From an uncultured Clostridia bacterium (GTDB lineage: Bacteria; Bacillota; Clostridia; TANB77; CAG-508), in the NCBI GenBank assembly GCA_947588635.1, contig CANPYN010000009.1:1-33418 (forward strand): a stretch of DNA of 33,418 nt, written 5' to 3'. Both the position numbers and the translations under genes were made by a program. The notes beneath the pieces are model-generated. The model made no database searches, was not told the origin of the DNA, and saw nothing but the letters and a program-made list of their open reading frames with translations. Of the stretch, positions 1-9,125 are shown in pieces (the stretch's first letter is position 1; each line of letters starts with the position of its first letter).

Positions 1-2
1 TA

Positions 3-608
3 ATTTCTTTAATAATATCTTTATGCATTTATGGGATATTTAATTTTTCAATTTATAAAGCTATTGATATATACGAATATATAAAAATAAGTTCAGAGGA
101 GAAAAATAATCAACATGAAGATAAAGAAATTATATTAAAAACTGAAGCAAAAGAAGAAAAATCAGAAGGAGCAAAAGAAAATAAAGAAAAGAAGTTAGAG
201 AAAACAAAAGAAGATGTTAAAGAAAATATATGGCAGGTTGAAATTCCAAAAATAAATTTAGTAGCTCCTATATCAGAAGGGACAACTCAAGAAGTAATGC
301 TAGAGTTTGTAGGACATTTTGAAAATACATCTGACTGGGACGGTAATGTAGGATTGGCAGCACACAACAGAGGTTATCCAATAAATTATTTTGCAAAACT
401 TAAAGAATTGAAAGTAGGAGATAAAATAATATATAAAACTAAATATGGAGTAAAAACCTATTCTGTAAAAGTAATAAAAACTATATCAGATACAGATTGG
501 TCATATTTACAAAAAACTGAGGAAAATAAAATAACATTAATAACATGTGTAGAAAATAAACCAAATCAAAGACTCTGTATACAAGGAGTACAAATAAAGG
601 AGGAATAA
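3..608 (+). CDS. Sortase (class D/B-like), 5'-truncated by window start
   Basis: The listed 103-aa ORF is the C-terminal part. Frame 3 is open from base 3 (ISLIISLCIYGIFNFSIYKAIDIYEY...K/E-rich linker...IWQVEIPKINLVAPISEGTTQEVMLEFVGHF). GLAAHNRG and TLITCVENKPNQRLCIQG match the sortase His and TLxTC active-site motifs. Confidence 0.88.
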   Translation: MSLIISLCIYGIFNFSIYKAIDIYEYIKISSEEKNNQHEDKEIILKTEAKEEKSEGAKENKEKKLEKTKEDVKENIWQVEIPKINLVAPISEGTTQEVMLEFVGHFENTSDWDGNVGLAAHNRGYPINYFAKLKELKVGDKIIYKTKYGVKTYSVKVIKTISDTDWSYLQKTEENKITLITCVENKPNQRLCIQGVQIKEE

Positions 609-610
609 TA

Positions 611-1876
611 TTGAAAAAGATATCAATAATAATGACAATATTAATAATTGTTATAAGTTTAATACCAATAAAAAGCAAGGCAGCAGTACCTATAAATACT
701 GCAACTATTTATTCGAAAGGATTAACAGATGCTTTATTAATTAAAGATGGAATAGGAATACATACATATATTGCAGTTTATAAAGTAAATGGAAAAGAGT
801 ATCCAGCATATTGTATGAATAGAAATTTACCAGGAGTAGAAGTAAAAAATCAATCAGTAAATATTAGTGGGTTAGTAAACAATGTAATGGTATGGAGAGT
901 TTTAATAAATGGCTATCCATATAAAACTATTTCTGAATTAGGTTGTAAAACAGAGGATGAAGCATATTTAGCTACAAAGCAGGCAGTATATTGCGTTCTA
1001 GAAGGCACAGATGTTAGTAAATATTCTGCAGCAAATGATGGAGCTGGTAAAAGAACTTTAAATGCATTAAAGAAAATATTATCAGCTGCCAAAAGTTCAA
1101 ATGCAACAAAAGTATCGTCTGAACTTAAAATTAAACAAAAAGATAGTTTATGGAAAATAGATAATTTAGACAACAATTACGTATCACAAACCTTTACTGT
1201 ATCGGCAAATGCAAGTTTTAATACATATTCAGTAGAAGTTAAGGGATTAGACATAGAAGGAGCAAAAATAACAGACAAAAATAATAATGAGAAAAAGAAG
1301 TTTAGTTCAAATGAAGAATTTAAAATATTAATACCTGTAACAAATATTACAGAAGATGGTAATTTTACAATTAATGTATCAGGAGAAGTTGAAACAAAAC
1401 CAGTCTTATATGGAAAAGCAGCTGATAGTGGTATGCAAAACTATGCAATGACAGGATATACTTTTGAAGATGGATCAGGAGAAAAAAAGATATATTATAC
1501 TAAAAATGATACAAAAATAGTAATTGTAAAAAAAGATGAAACAGGAAAAAATACTCTGCAGGGAGTAGAATTTGAATTGTTAGATAAAGACAAAAATGTA
1601 TTATATACAGGACTTACAACTAATGAAAATGGACAAATAGAAGTAGAAAATTTATTACCTGGAACATATTACATTAGAGAAACTAGAACAAAGGAAGGAT
1701 ATGAGATTTATGATAAACTTATTGAAGTAAAATTAGAATTAAATGAAAGTGTAACTGTTAATGTGGTTAATTCTAAAGAAGAACCTAATATAGACGTAGA
1801 AAAAAAAGAATCAGAAGTTAGTGTTAAACAAAGTAAAAGTCAAACTCAAATTAAACTTCCTAAAACTGGCATGTAA
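611..1876 (+). CDS. Secreted thioester-domain (TQXA-like) surface protein with SpaA/Cna-B-like domain and terminal LPKTG
   Basis: Signal peptide; YPAYCMN and ATKQAVYCVLEGT resemble the Cys/Gln elements of thioester domains; SpaA-type segment (GVEFELLDKDKNVLYTGLTTNENGQIEVENLLPGTYYIRETRTKEGYEIYD); ends LPKTGM-stop. Confidence 0.82.
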   Translation: MKKISIIMTILIIVISLIPIKSKAAVPINTATIYSKGLTDALLIKDGIGIHTYIAVYKVNGKEYPAYCMNRNLPGVEVKNQSVNISGLVNNVMVWRVLINGYPYKTISELGCKTEDEAYLATKQAVYCVLEGTDVSKYSAANDGAGKRTLNALKKILSAAKSSNATKVSSELKIKQKDSLWKIDNLDNNYVSQTFTVSANASFNTYSVEVKGLDIEGAKITDKNNNEKKKFSSNEEFKILIPVTNITEDGNFTINVSGEVETKPVLYGKAADSGMQNYAMTGYTFEDGSGEKKIYYTKNDTKIVIVKKDETGKNTLQGVEFELLDKDKNVLYTGLTTNENGQIEVENLLPGTYYIRETRTKEGYEIYDKLIEVKLELNESVTVNVVNSKEEPNIDVEKKESEVSVKQSKSQTQIKLPKTGM

Positions 1877-1890
1877 TTAAGCAATCTTTC

Positions 1891-1919
1891 TTGACATTTA
1901 TTTACAGACAATATATAAT
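1891..1919 (+). promoter_or_regulatory. Consensus sigma-A type promoter (TTGACA-17 bp-TATAAT) for the CNNM/CBS gene
   Basis: TTGACA at 1891-1896, 17-bp spacer, TATAAT at 1914-1919, about 40 bp upstream of the ATG at 1961. Confidence 0.75.
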
Positions 1920-1960
1920 ATTTGATGTAAAATTACAGAAGGGAAGCGTGATATAAATTA

Positions 1961-3310
1961 ATGGCAACACAAATTATAGTATTAGCCATATTAATTTTTG
2001 TGAATAGCTTTTTTGCCGCAACAGAAATAGCATTTATTTCAATAAATGATGCAAAAATTGAAAAACAAGCAAAAGAAGGTAATAAAAAAGCAAAACAGAT
2101 TAGGAAGATGCTTAAAGAGCCAAGTAAATTTTTGGCTACAATACAAATAGGAATTACACTTGCAGGATTTTTATCTAGTGCTTTTGCAGCAGATGCATTT
2201 GCAGATGATTTAGCACCAGCTTTGCAAAACCTAATTCCATTAGGTTTATCAGCATGGAAAAGTATATCAATTGTTATAATTACAATGATATTATCATATT
2301 TTTCTCTTGTCTTTGGGGAATTAGTACCAAAAAGATTAGCAATGAAAAATGCAGAAAAAATTGCATTTAGTACAATAAGAATAGTTAGAACAATATCTAT
2401 TATTACAGCACCATTTGTAAAATTACTCACTGTTTCAACAAATGGCATATCAAAATTATTTGGAATAGGCGAAAATGATGAAGAAACTGTTACAGAAGAA
2501 GAAATTAGAATGATGATAGATGTTGGAGAAGAAAAAGGGTCAATCGAAGAAGAAGAAAAAGAATTATTAAATAATGTATTTGAATTTAATGATAAAATTG
2601 TATCTGAAATAATGATACATAGAAAAGATATTTATGCAATAGATATTAACTCAGATATAAATGATATTTTAAAAGAATTACATGAATATAAATATAGCAG
2701 AATACCAGTTTATGAAGATAATATTGATAATATTGTTGGACTTCTATTTATAAAAGATTTACTTGCATATGCTAGTAAAAAAGAAAAAGTAAAAATATCT
2801 AAATTATTAAGAGAAGCATATTTTGTATCTGAAAACAAACAAATAAATGAATTGTTCAGAGATTTACAAAGAAATAAACATCAATTGGCTATAGTTTTAG
2901 ACGAATATGGTGGTACAGCAGGACTTGTTACTATGGAAGATATAATAGAAGAACTAGTTGGTAATATATTTGATGAGTATGATGAGGAAGAAAAAGATTA
3001 CGAAAAAATAGATGACAATACTTATATGATAAGTGGAAGTGTATCTATACATGACTTAAGAAAAATCTTGAATGTGGATATACCTGATGGAGAATATGAT
3101 ACATTATCAGGATATTTAATAGAAAAGTTAGGAAGAATACCATCAGATGATGAAAATCCTGTTATAGAAACAGAAAAAGTAACATACAAAATAGAAGAAT
3201 ACGAAGATAAAAGGATAATATGGGTAAAGGCTTGTAGAAATAATATAGAAGTGAAGGACGATGAAGATAAGGAAGACGAAGAAGAGTTAGAAAATGATAA
3301 TAACGAATAA
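1961..3310 (+). CDS. Hemolysin/CorC family protein (CNNM domain + CBS pair + CorC_HlyC)
   Basis: CNNM N-terminus (FVNSFFAATEIAFISI), GELVPKRLAMKNAE, CBS region (EIMIHRKDIYAIDI...YSRIPVYEDNIDNIVGLLFIKDLL), LDEYGGTAGLVTMEDIIEELVGNIFDEYDEE. Confidence 0.92.
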   Translation: MATQIIVLAILIFVNSFFAATEIAFISINDAKIEKQAKEGNKKAKQIRKMLKEPSKFLATIQIGITLAGFLSSAFAADAFADDLAPALQNLIPLGLSAWKSISIVIITMILSYFSLVFGELVPKRLAMKNAEKIAFSTIRIVRTISIITAPFVKLLTVSTNGISKLFGIGENDEETVTEEEIRMMIDVGEEKGSIEEEEKELLNNVFEFNDKIVSEIMIHRKDIYAIDINSDINDILKELHEYKYSRIPVYEDNIDNIVGLLFIKDLLAYASKKEKVKISKLLREAYFVSENKQINELFRDLQRNKHQLAIVLDEYGGTAGLVTMEDIIEELVGNIFDEYDEEEKDYEKIDDNTYMISGSVSIHDLRKILNVDIPDGEYDTLSGYLIEKLGRIPSDDENPVIETEKVTYKIEEYEDKRIIWVKACRNNIEVKDDEDKEDEEELENDNNE

Positions 3311-3315
3311 AAGAG

Positions 3316-3336
3316 GGCGGGCTTAATTGTCCGCCT
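3316..3336 (+). terminator. GC-rich hairpin downstream of the CorC-family gene
   Basis: GGCGGGC-ttaatt-GTCCGCC 7-bp stem followed by an AT tract; the U-tract is weak. Confidence 0.4.
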
Positions 3337-3360
3337 AAAATTTTATAAAAGGTGGTTCTT

Positions 3361-4635
3361 ATGTATAAAGAATTTAAAATAAAAGAAGAAGTTATAGAAT
3401 TATCTAAAAAGGTAGAAAATGATTTAAGACCAATATTTAATAAAACAGAAAAAATAGCAGAATATAATAGTCTTAAAGTATTAATGGCCTTTCAGAAGTA
3501 CAATTTATCGGAAATGCATTTTAATGGAACAACAGGATATGGATATGGTGATATTGGAAGAGATAATATAGAAAGAATATTTGCTGATATTTTTAAAGCA
3601 GAAGATAGTTTAGTAAGAACACAATTTATATCTGGAACACATGCACTTTCTACTGTGCTATTTGGAGTATTAAGACCTGGAGATACATTCATTAGTATTT
3701 CTGGGAAACCTTATGATACTTTGGACGAGGTAATTGGAATAGAAAAAAATAATAGTTCTTTAATAAGCTATGGTATAAAATATGAACAAATAGAATTAAT
3801 AAACAATGATTTTGATTATGACAAAATAAAACAAAGACTAAAACAAGAAAATGTAAAATTAATTGAAATACAACGTTCTAGAGGATACTCTTTAAGAAAA
3901 ACAATAGATATAGAAAAAGTAGAAAAAGTGATAAAATTAATAAAAGATATAAGTAAAGAAACAATAGTAATGATAGATAATTGTTATTGTGAATTTGTTG
4001 GGAAAAAAGAGCCTATTGAAGTAGGAGCAGATATTGTGGTTGGTTCTTTAATAAAAAACTTAGGTGGTGGAATTGCACCAAATGGAGCATATATTGTAGG
4101 AAGAAAAGATTTAGTAGAATTGTCAGCAGAAAGACTAACAGCACCTGGACTCGGAAAAGAGGTTGGGCCAAGTTTAGGAATAAATAAACAAATATTACAG
4201 GGTTTATTTTTTGCACCGCAAGTTGTTTCAAATGCTGTAAAAACTGCTATATTTGCTAGTAAAATGCTTGAAGAATTAGGTTATAAAGTAGAACCAAGAT
4301 ATAATAATATTAGGTCAGATATTGTTCAAACAATTGAATTTGGTGATAAAGATAAATTAATAAAATTTTGTCAAGGTATTCAATCTGCATCACCAGTAGA
4401 CTCATCATCTGTTCCAGAACCATGGGATATGCCTGGATATACAGATCAAGTTATTATGGCAGCAGGAGCATTTACACAGGGTTCATCAATAGAGTTGTCT
4501 TGTGATGCTCCAATAAGGCCACCATATACTGCATTTCTTCAAGGTGGACTTACATATGAATATGGAAAATTAGGAGTTATGAAAGCTATATCAATGATGC
4601 AAGATAATATAACGGAGGATAATTTGAATGAATAA
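3361..4635 (+). CDS. Methionine gamma-lyase family protein (YnbB / aluminum-resistance type, PLP fold)
   Basis: FNGTTGYGYGDIGRDNIERIFADIF, FISGTHALSTVLFGVLRPGD, DNCYCEFVG, GSLIKNLGGGIAPNGAYIVG. AAAGGTGG RBS upstream of ATG 3361 (track ORF begins at an in-frame GTG, 3352). Confidence 0.9.
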   Translation: MYKEFKIKEEVIELSKKVENDLRPIFNKTEKIAEYNSLKVLMAFQKYNLSEMHFNGTTGYGYGDIGRDNIERIFADIFKAEDSLVRTQFISGTHALSTVLFGVLRPGDTFISISGKPYDTLDEVIGIEKNNSSLISYGIKYEQIELINNDFDYDKIKQRLKQENVKLIEIQRSRGYSLRKTIDIEKVEKVIKLIKDISKETIVMIDNCYCEFVGKKEPIEVGADIVVGSLIKNLGGGIAPNGAYIVGRKDLVELSAERLTAPGLGKEVGPSLGINKQILQGLFFAPQVVSNAVKTAIFASKMLEELGYKVEPRYNNIRSDIVQTIEFGDKDKLIKFCQGIQSASPVDSSSVPEPWDMPGYTDQVIMAAGAFTQGSSIELSCDAPIRPPYTAFLQGGLTYEYGKLGVMKAISMMQDNITEDNLNE

Positions 4636-5867
4636 CGTTATCATAATTGGTGGTGGACCGGCAGGTATGATTGCTGGTATTTCGGCAGCAAATATTGGGG
4701 ATAAAGTAATAATCATCGAAAAAATGAATTCATGTGGTAAAAAATTACTTATAACAGGAAAAGGCAGATGCAATATAACAAATAATATAGATATAAATGG
4801 ATTTGTTGAGAACACACCTTGTAATGGAAGATTCCTTTATGGAGTATTAAATAATTTTGATAATAATGATATTATAAAATTATTAGAAGAAGAAGGAGTT
4901 AAAACCAAGATAGAAAGAGGAGGAAGGGTATTTCCACTTTCTGATAAATCACAAGATGTATTAAATGCTTTACTTAAAGTATTAAAAAGACTAAATGTAA
5001 AAATATTAACAAATACCAAAGTAGAAAAGATAATAGTAAATAATGGAGCAGTTGAAGGAGTAAGATTAGATAGCGGTGAAGAACTAAAAGCTAATAAAGT
5101 AATACTTGCAACAGGAGGAAAAAGTTATCCAGTAACAGGTTCTACAGGAGAAGGATATAACTTAGCAAAAGAATTAGGACATACAATAAATAAAATAAGA
5201 CCATCATTGATACCACTTGTTTCAAATGAAGAAGTATGCGGAAAATTACAAGGATTATCTTTAAAAAATGTAGCAATAAAATTAAAGAGCAATGATAAAG
5301 TTATATATGAGGATTTTGGAGAAATGCTATTTACACATTATGGTGTATCAGGACCTATAATATTAAGTGCATCAGCCCATTTAATAAGATATAAAAATCT
5401 AGATGAATTACTTAAAGAAAATAAAGTAAAAATTGATATAGACTTTAAACCAGCATTAACAGAGGAAAAGCTAGATTTAAGAATATTAAGAGATTTTAGT
5501 GAAGTAAAGAATAAAGAGTTTAAAAATAGTCTGGACAAATTACTTCCACAAAAACTAATTCCTGTAGTAATAGAAAAAACAAAAATAAATCCATATAAAA
5601 AAGTAAATGAGATAACAAAAGAAGAAAGATTTAAAATTGTAAAAATACTTAAATGTTTTGAAATTAATATTATTGGCATGAGACCAATAGAAGAGGCTAT
5701 TATTACATCAGGAGGAATATCTATAAAGGAAATAAATCCAAAAACAATGGAATCAAAAATTGTAAAGGGATTATATTTTGCTGGGGAGATAATAGATGTA
5801 GATGCTTTAACAGGTGGGTTTAATTTACAAATAGCATGGTCAACACGGATTTACGGCAGGACTTTAA
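4628..5867 (+). CDS. NAD(P)/FAD-dependent oxidoreductase, BaiN/YhiN (HI0933) family; C-terminus requires a +1 frame change at CGG 5846
   Basis: GGGPAGMIAGISAA, GKKLLITGKGRCNITN, ATGGKSYPVTGSTGEGY, ITSGGISIKEINPKTMES, LYFAGEIIDVDALTGGFNLQIAWST. Zero frame gives the atypical tail RIYGRTLNYK (stop at 5878); skipping C5846 gives STGFTAGL-stop at 5867. Confidence 0.9.
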
Positions 5868-5894
5868 ATTATAAATAATATTAAGGATTAAAAG

Positions 5895-6525
5895 ATGGAA
5901 AAATTTAAAACAATTAAAAATAATGCAGTTGCAGAAATAACTGAAAAAAAATCAAAATTTATATCACATGTTTTCTATGTAGAAACACCAGAAGAAGCTG
6001 ATAAGTATATAAAAGAAATTAAAAAGAAGTATCATGATGCAAGACACAATGTTTTTGCATATGCGATAGAAACCAAAGAACGGCGGAATTATCGTAAAAT
6101 ATAATGATGATGGGGAACCACAAGGAACAGCAGGAAGTCCAATATTAAAAGTTATATTAGAAAATGGATTAAGTAATATTTTAGTTATAGTTACTAGATA
6201 TTTTGGAGGGATATTATTAGGTACAGGAGGTTTACTAAGAGCATATGTAGATAGTACATTAAAAGCTTTGGAGCAGACTGAATTTATAGAAAAAAATATA
6301 GGATATAAAGTAAAAATTTGTATAGAATATGATAAATTGGAACAATTAAAATATTATGCTAATAAATGTAAAATTAAGATTATAAATATAGAATACCTTG
6401 AAAATATAGAAGTAACTGTAGAAATAAACAAACAAAAATTAGATGAAATTACAAATATTAACAATAAAAAAACTTTAAAAATTATAAAATATGATATTTT
6501 AGAAGAAAAATATATTGATATATAG
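5895..6525 (+). CDS. yigZ: YigZ family (IMPACT/UPF0029) protein; requires +1 frame change at CGG 6081
   Basis: First frame SKFISHVFYVETPEEADKYIKEIKKKYHDARHNVFAYAIETKE, then after C6081 GGIIVKYNDDGEPQGTAGSPILKVILENGLSNILVIVTRYFGGILLGTGGLLRAYVDST... Both halves match the family. Confidence 0.9.
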
Positions 6526-6639
6526 CTACTTTCGAGAAAAATTAGAAAAAATTTCCAAAAAACTATTGCAATATTTATTAAATCATATTATAATTCGAAA
6601 TGTAAAAAATTTACAAATTTGTTTTTAGGGGGAATAAAC

Positions 6640-7458
6640 TTGAAAGAAAAAATTACAGTTTTAATTGCAGATGATAATCCAGATTTTGCAATGACATTAG
6701 TTAGTTATTTAGAAAAAGAAGAAGACATGGAAGTTATAGGTATTGCCAAAGATGGCAAAGAAGCATGTGACATGATAATGAATATCGAGCCAGATGTTGT
6801 ATTATTAGATGTTATAATGCCATACTTAGATGGACTTGGTGTATTAGAAAAAATAGCATCATCAAACATGAGCAAGAGACCATTATGTATAATGTTATCA
6901 GCAGTAGGACAAGCAAAAATTACACAACAAGCAATAAATTTGGGGGCAGAATATTATGTGGTTAAACCATTTGATATTGAATTATTAATAAAAAGAATAA
7001 GAGATATAAAATATTTCAAACCACAATCTGTTCAAAATTCTGTAGCTAACAGAGAAATAAAGGCACCATATATAGAAATATCAGAACAAAGCAAAAAAGA
7101 TGAAGAAAATTTAGAAGCATTAGTAACTAATGTTATTCACGAATTAGGAGTACCTGCACATATAAAAGGATATCAATATCTAAGAGAAGCAATTATGATG
7201 GTGATAAATGATATAGATATAATAAATCAAATAACTAAACAGTTATATCCAGAAATAGCAGTTAAATTTAAGACAACACCAAGTAGAGTAGAACGTGCAA
7301 TCCGTCATGCAATTGAGGTAGCATGGTCAAGAGGAGAACAACAAGCAGTAGAAAGAATATTCGGTTACACAATTTCAGCAGCAAAAGGAAAACCAACAAA
7401 CAGCGAATTTATTGCAATGATAGCAGATAAATTAAGATTAGAACTTAAAACTGCATAA
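6640..7458 (+). CDS. spo0A: Sporulation master regulator Spo0A
   Basis: Receiver domain ([30 protein letters not shown]...[16 protein letters not shown]) plus Spo0A C-terminal DNA-binding domain ([22 protein letters not shown]...[21 protein letters not shown]). Likely TTG start at 6640 after AGGGGGAA RBS. Confidence 0.96.
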   Translation: MKEKITVLIADDNPDFAMTLVSYLEKEEDMEVIGIAKDGKEACDMIMNIEPDVVLLDVIMPYLDGLGVLEKIASSNMSKRPLCIMLSAVGQAKITQQAINLGAEYYVVKPFDIELLIKRIRDIKYFKPQSVQNSVANREIKAPYIEISEQSKKDEENLEALVTNVIHELGVPAHIKGYQYLREAIMMVINDIDIINQITKQLYPEIAVKFKTTPSRVERAIRHAIEVAWSRGEQQAVERIFGYTISAAKGKPTNSEFIAMIADKLRLELKTA

Positions 7459-7490
7459 TAGCAAATTTTAGTGAGCATATAAAGGAGGAC

Positions 7491-7556
7491 ATGAAATTGC
7501 TAGATATACATAGGATTAAATATAGTCCATTCAAATATGAAATCCATTTAAGATAG
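7491..7556 (+). CDS. Candidate 21-aa small ORF (MKLLDIHRIKYSPFKYEIHLR)
   Basis: AAAGGAGG RBS immediately before ATG at 7491; stop TAG 7554-7556, just ahead of the spo0A terminator. Confidence 0.35.
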   Translation: MKLLDIHRIKYSPFKYEIHLR

Positions 7557-7566
7557 TAACAAAAAA

Positions 7567-7589
7567 ACAAGGAGATTTATTCTCCTTGT
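7567..7589. terminator. Bidirectional terminator between spo0A region and convergent thioesterase
   Basis: ACAAGGAGA-ttTat-TCTCCTTGT stem with A-rich upstream and T-rich downstream flanks, between convergent genes. Confidence 0.8.
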
Positions 7590-8314
7590 TTTAAGTTAAT
7601 AACTGCATGAATATTTTTTCGTTCATAATCTTTTATAGTAACTACATATTCATTTTCAGAAGTTTGACAATAAAATACTGAAATAATATCCCCAATTTTT
7701 GCTTCATGCTTATACATTATTTCAATATCAGTAAAATTTAAACTAGAAAGTATTTTTTTAGGAATAGCTTCATAAGCATACTCTATATAATTAATATTAT
7801 TTACATGATGATTTGAGTCAATATCTCTTTCTTGAATTTTATATTCATATATAAAGTTAGATTTCTCTGGTTCTTTTAGTTTTTCATTAAATTCTTCATC
7901 AAAAGCAGATTTACTTGTATTAGGAAATCTTTCTTTTATATCAGGGGTAATCTTACAAAGAGATCCTTTATACACATCAAATAAAAGCCATTTTGAAGTA
8001 GCAACAGCAACTAAATTGTTCTTATCATCATATATTTCAAAATCTCTATATGCAAACAAAGGTGTTATTTTTCTACTCCAAGTATTTATAGTAAGAAGAG
8101 TATTCCATTTTGGACGTGAAAAAATTCTTAATTTCCAATTCAAAATTACCCAACCAAGGTGAGTTTTAGGAGTATCATTAAGACCATAACCAACTGTACT
8201 ACTGTGAATACCTGCAATTTCTTGCATTAATCTTAAAAGCCCTTTATCACTTAATTCATTATTTTCATTAATATCTGTAAATGTAATTTCAAATTTTTTA
8301 GTAAATATATCCAT
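7577..8314 (-). CDS. Acyl-ACP thioesterase family protein
   Basis: Hotdog-type acyl-ACP thioesterase features: LMQEIAGIHSSTVGYGL, LGWVILNWKLRIFSRPKWNTLLTINTWSR, DSNHHVNNINYIEYAYE. Confidence 0.9.
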   Translation of the reverse strand: MDIFTKKFEITFTDINENNELSDKGLLRLMQEIAGIHSSTVGYGLNDTPKTHLGWVILNWKLRIFSRPKWNTLLTINTWSRKITPLFAYRDFEIYDDKNNLVAVATSKWLLFDVYKGSLCKITPDIKERFPNTSKSAFDEEFNEKLKEPEKSNFIYEYKIQERDIDSNHHVNNINYIEYAYEAIPKKILSSLNFTDIEIMYKHEAKIGDIISVFYCQTSENEYVVTIKDYERKNIHAVINLKQGE

Positions 8315-8378
8315 TTTGATTCCTTCTTTCTACATAAAAATATATCACAATTTAAGAATATTTTCAAATAAAAAGAGA

Positions 8379-8401
8379 AGGAGCACCAAAGGCACTCCTT
8401 A
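8379..8401 (-). terminator. Terminator-like hairpin downstream of the 161-aa minus-strand ORF
   Basis: AAGGAGcaCC-aaa-GGcaCTCCTT imperfect stem, T-rich on the minus-strand exit side. Confidence 0.5.
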
Positions 8402-8884
8402 AGCAGTTTGGACAATTATACTCTCATCGTAGATAAGAGCATGAGTAGCCCAAAAAGCTTCAGCTTTTTGCTGCTCCAAAGAGCCAGGTATAATTGCAGG
8501 GTCCCAAGGTTCTCTTTCAGACATTTGCCCAATAAATGTGGTTATCAATATGTACTCATCGTTCCCGATTTTCTTAAGGATAACTACAAGACTTTTGCAG
8601 TCCATTGGAGCCCGATTAAGTACCATGGGAGTAGGACCCTTGCGACCTTTTCGGAAAGCTTTAACAACTGTGTCTGTTCCATCAACAGTAACACAAGTTG
8701 TTTGGCCTATAACCCTGTCAAACATTACCAATTTTTTTACAAAGTTTTCACTAGGAGAAACTTGCAAAAGTGCCTCTTGCAAAAGAGATTCATCAATCGG
8801 ATGAACATCATTGTGACCATCATTCCGGTCAAAAACCTTTGCGCCATTAGAGCAAAAACCTACAAATTTACCAACAGAATACAT
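8399..8884 (-). CDS. Conserved hypothetical protein, atypical codon usage, probable horizontal acquisition
   Basis: 161-aa ORF with RBS-like sequence upstream. Clearly higher GC and use of CGG/CGC/CGA Arg codons compared with neighbours. Motifs TTCVTVDGTDTVVKAFRKGRKGPTPMVLNRAPMDCKSLVVILKKIGNDEYILITTFIGQMSEREPWDP. Confidence 0.75.
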   Translation of the reverse strand: MYSVGKFVGFCSNGAKVFDRNDGHNDVHPIDESLLQEALLQVSPSENFVKKLVMFDRVIGQTTCVTVDGTDTVVKAFRKGRKGPTPMVLNRAPMDCKSLVVILKKIGNDEYILITTFIGQMSEREPWDPAIIPGSLEQQKAEAFWATHALIYDESIIVQTA

Positions 8885-9125
8885 AACAATACCTCCAAAA
8901 AAATTTGTAGCATTTTCAAAAAGCCTCTCTATTCAATTACAAAACAATTCGTCTTGTTTCTGAATTCAAAAAGTTTTTTGAAAACACTACATAAAATATA
9001 ACTAATTATATTATAACATTATTTACATAAAACATCAAATTACTTATAAGTTACATTCACAATATATAATTTATACTTATAATATACTTTTAAAACATAA
9101 ATTAATGTGATACAATATAATTATA

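Noticed and set aside
481-678. Minus-strand ORFs antisense to conserved genes throughout (e.g. 481..678, 1933..2448, 5338..5679, 16712..17338, 31503..32129)
   Set aside because: Antisense to confidently assigned CDS, low-complexity F/L/I/S-rich translations typical of AT-rich shadow ORFs.
8408-9001. Plus-strand 197-aa and 88-aa ORFs opposite the 161-aa minus ORF
   Set aside because: No family features; the minus-strand ORF has an RBS-like region, terminator and coherent protein sequence.
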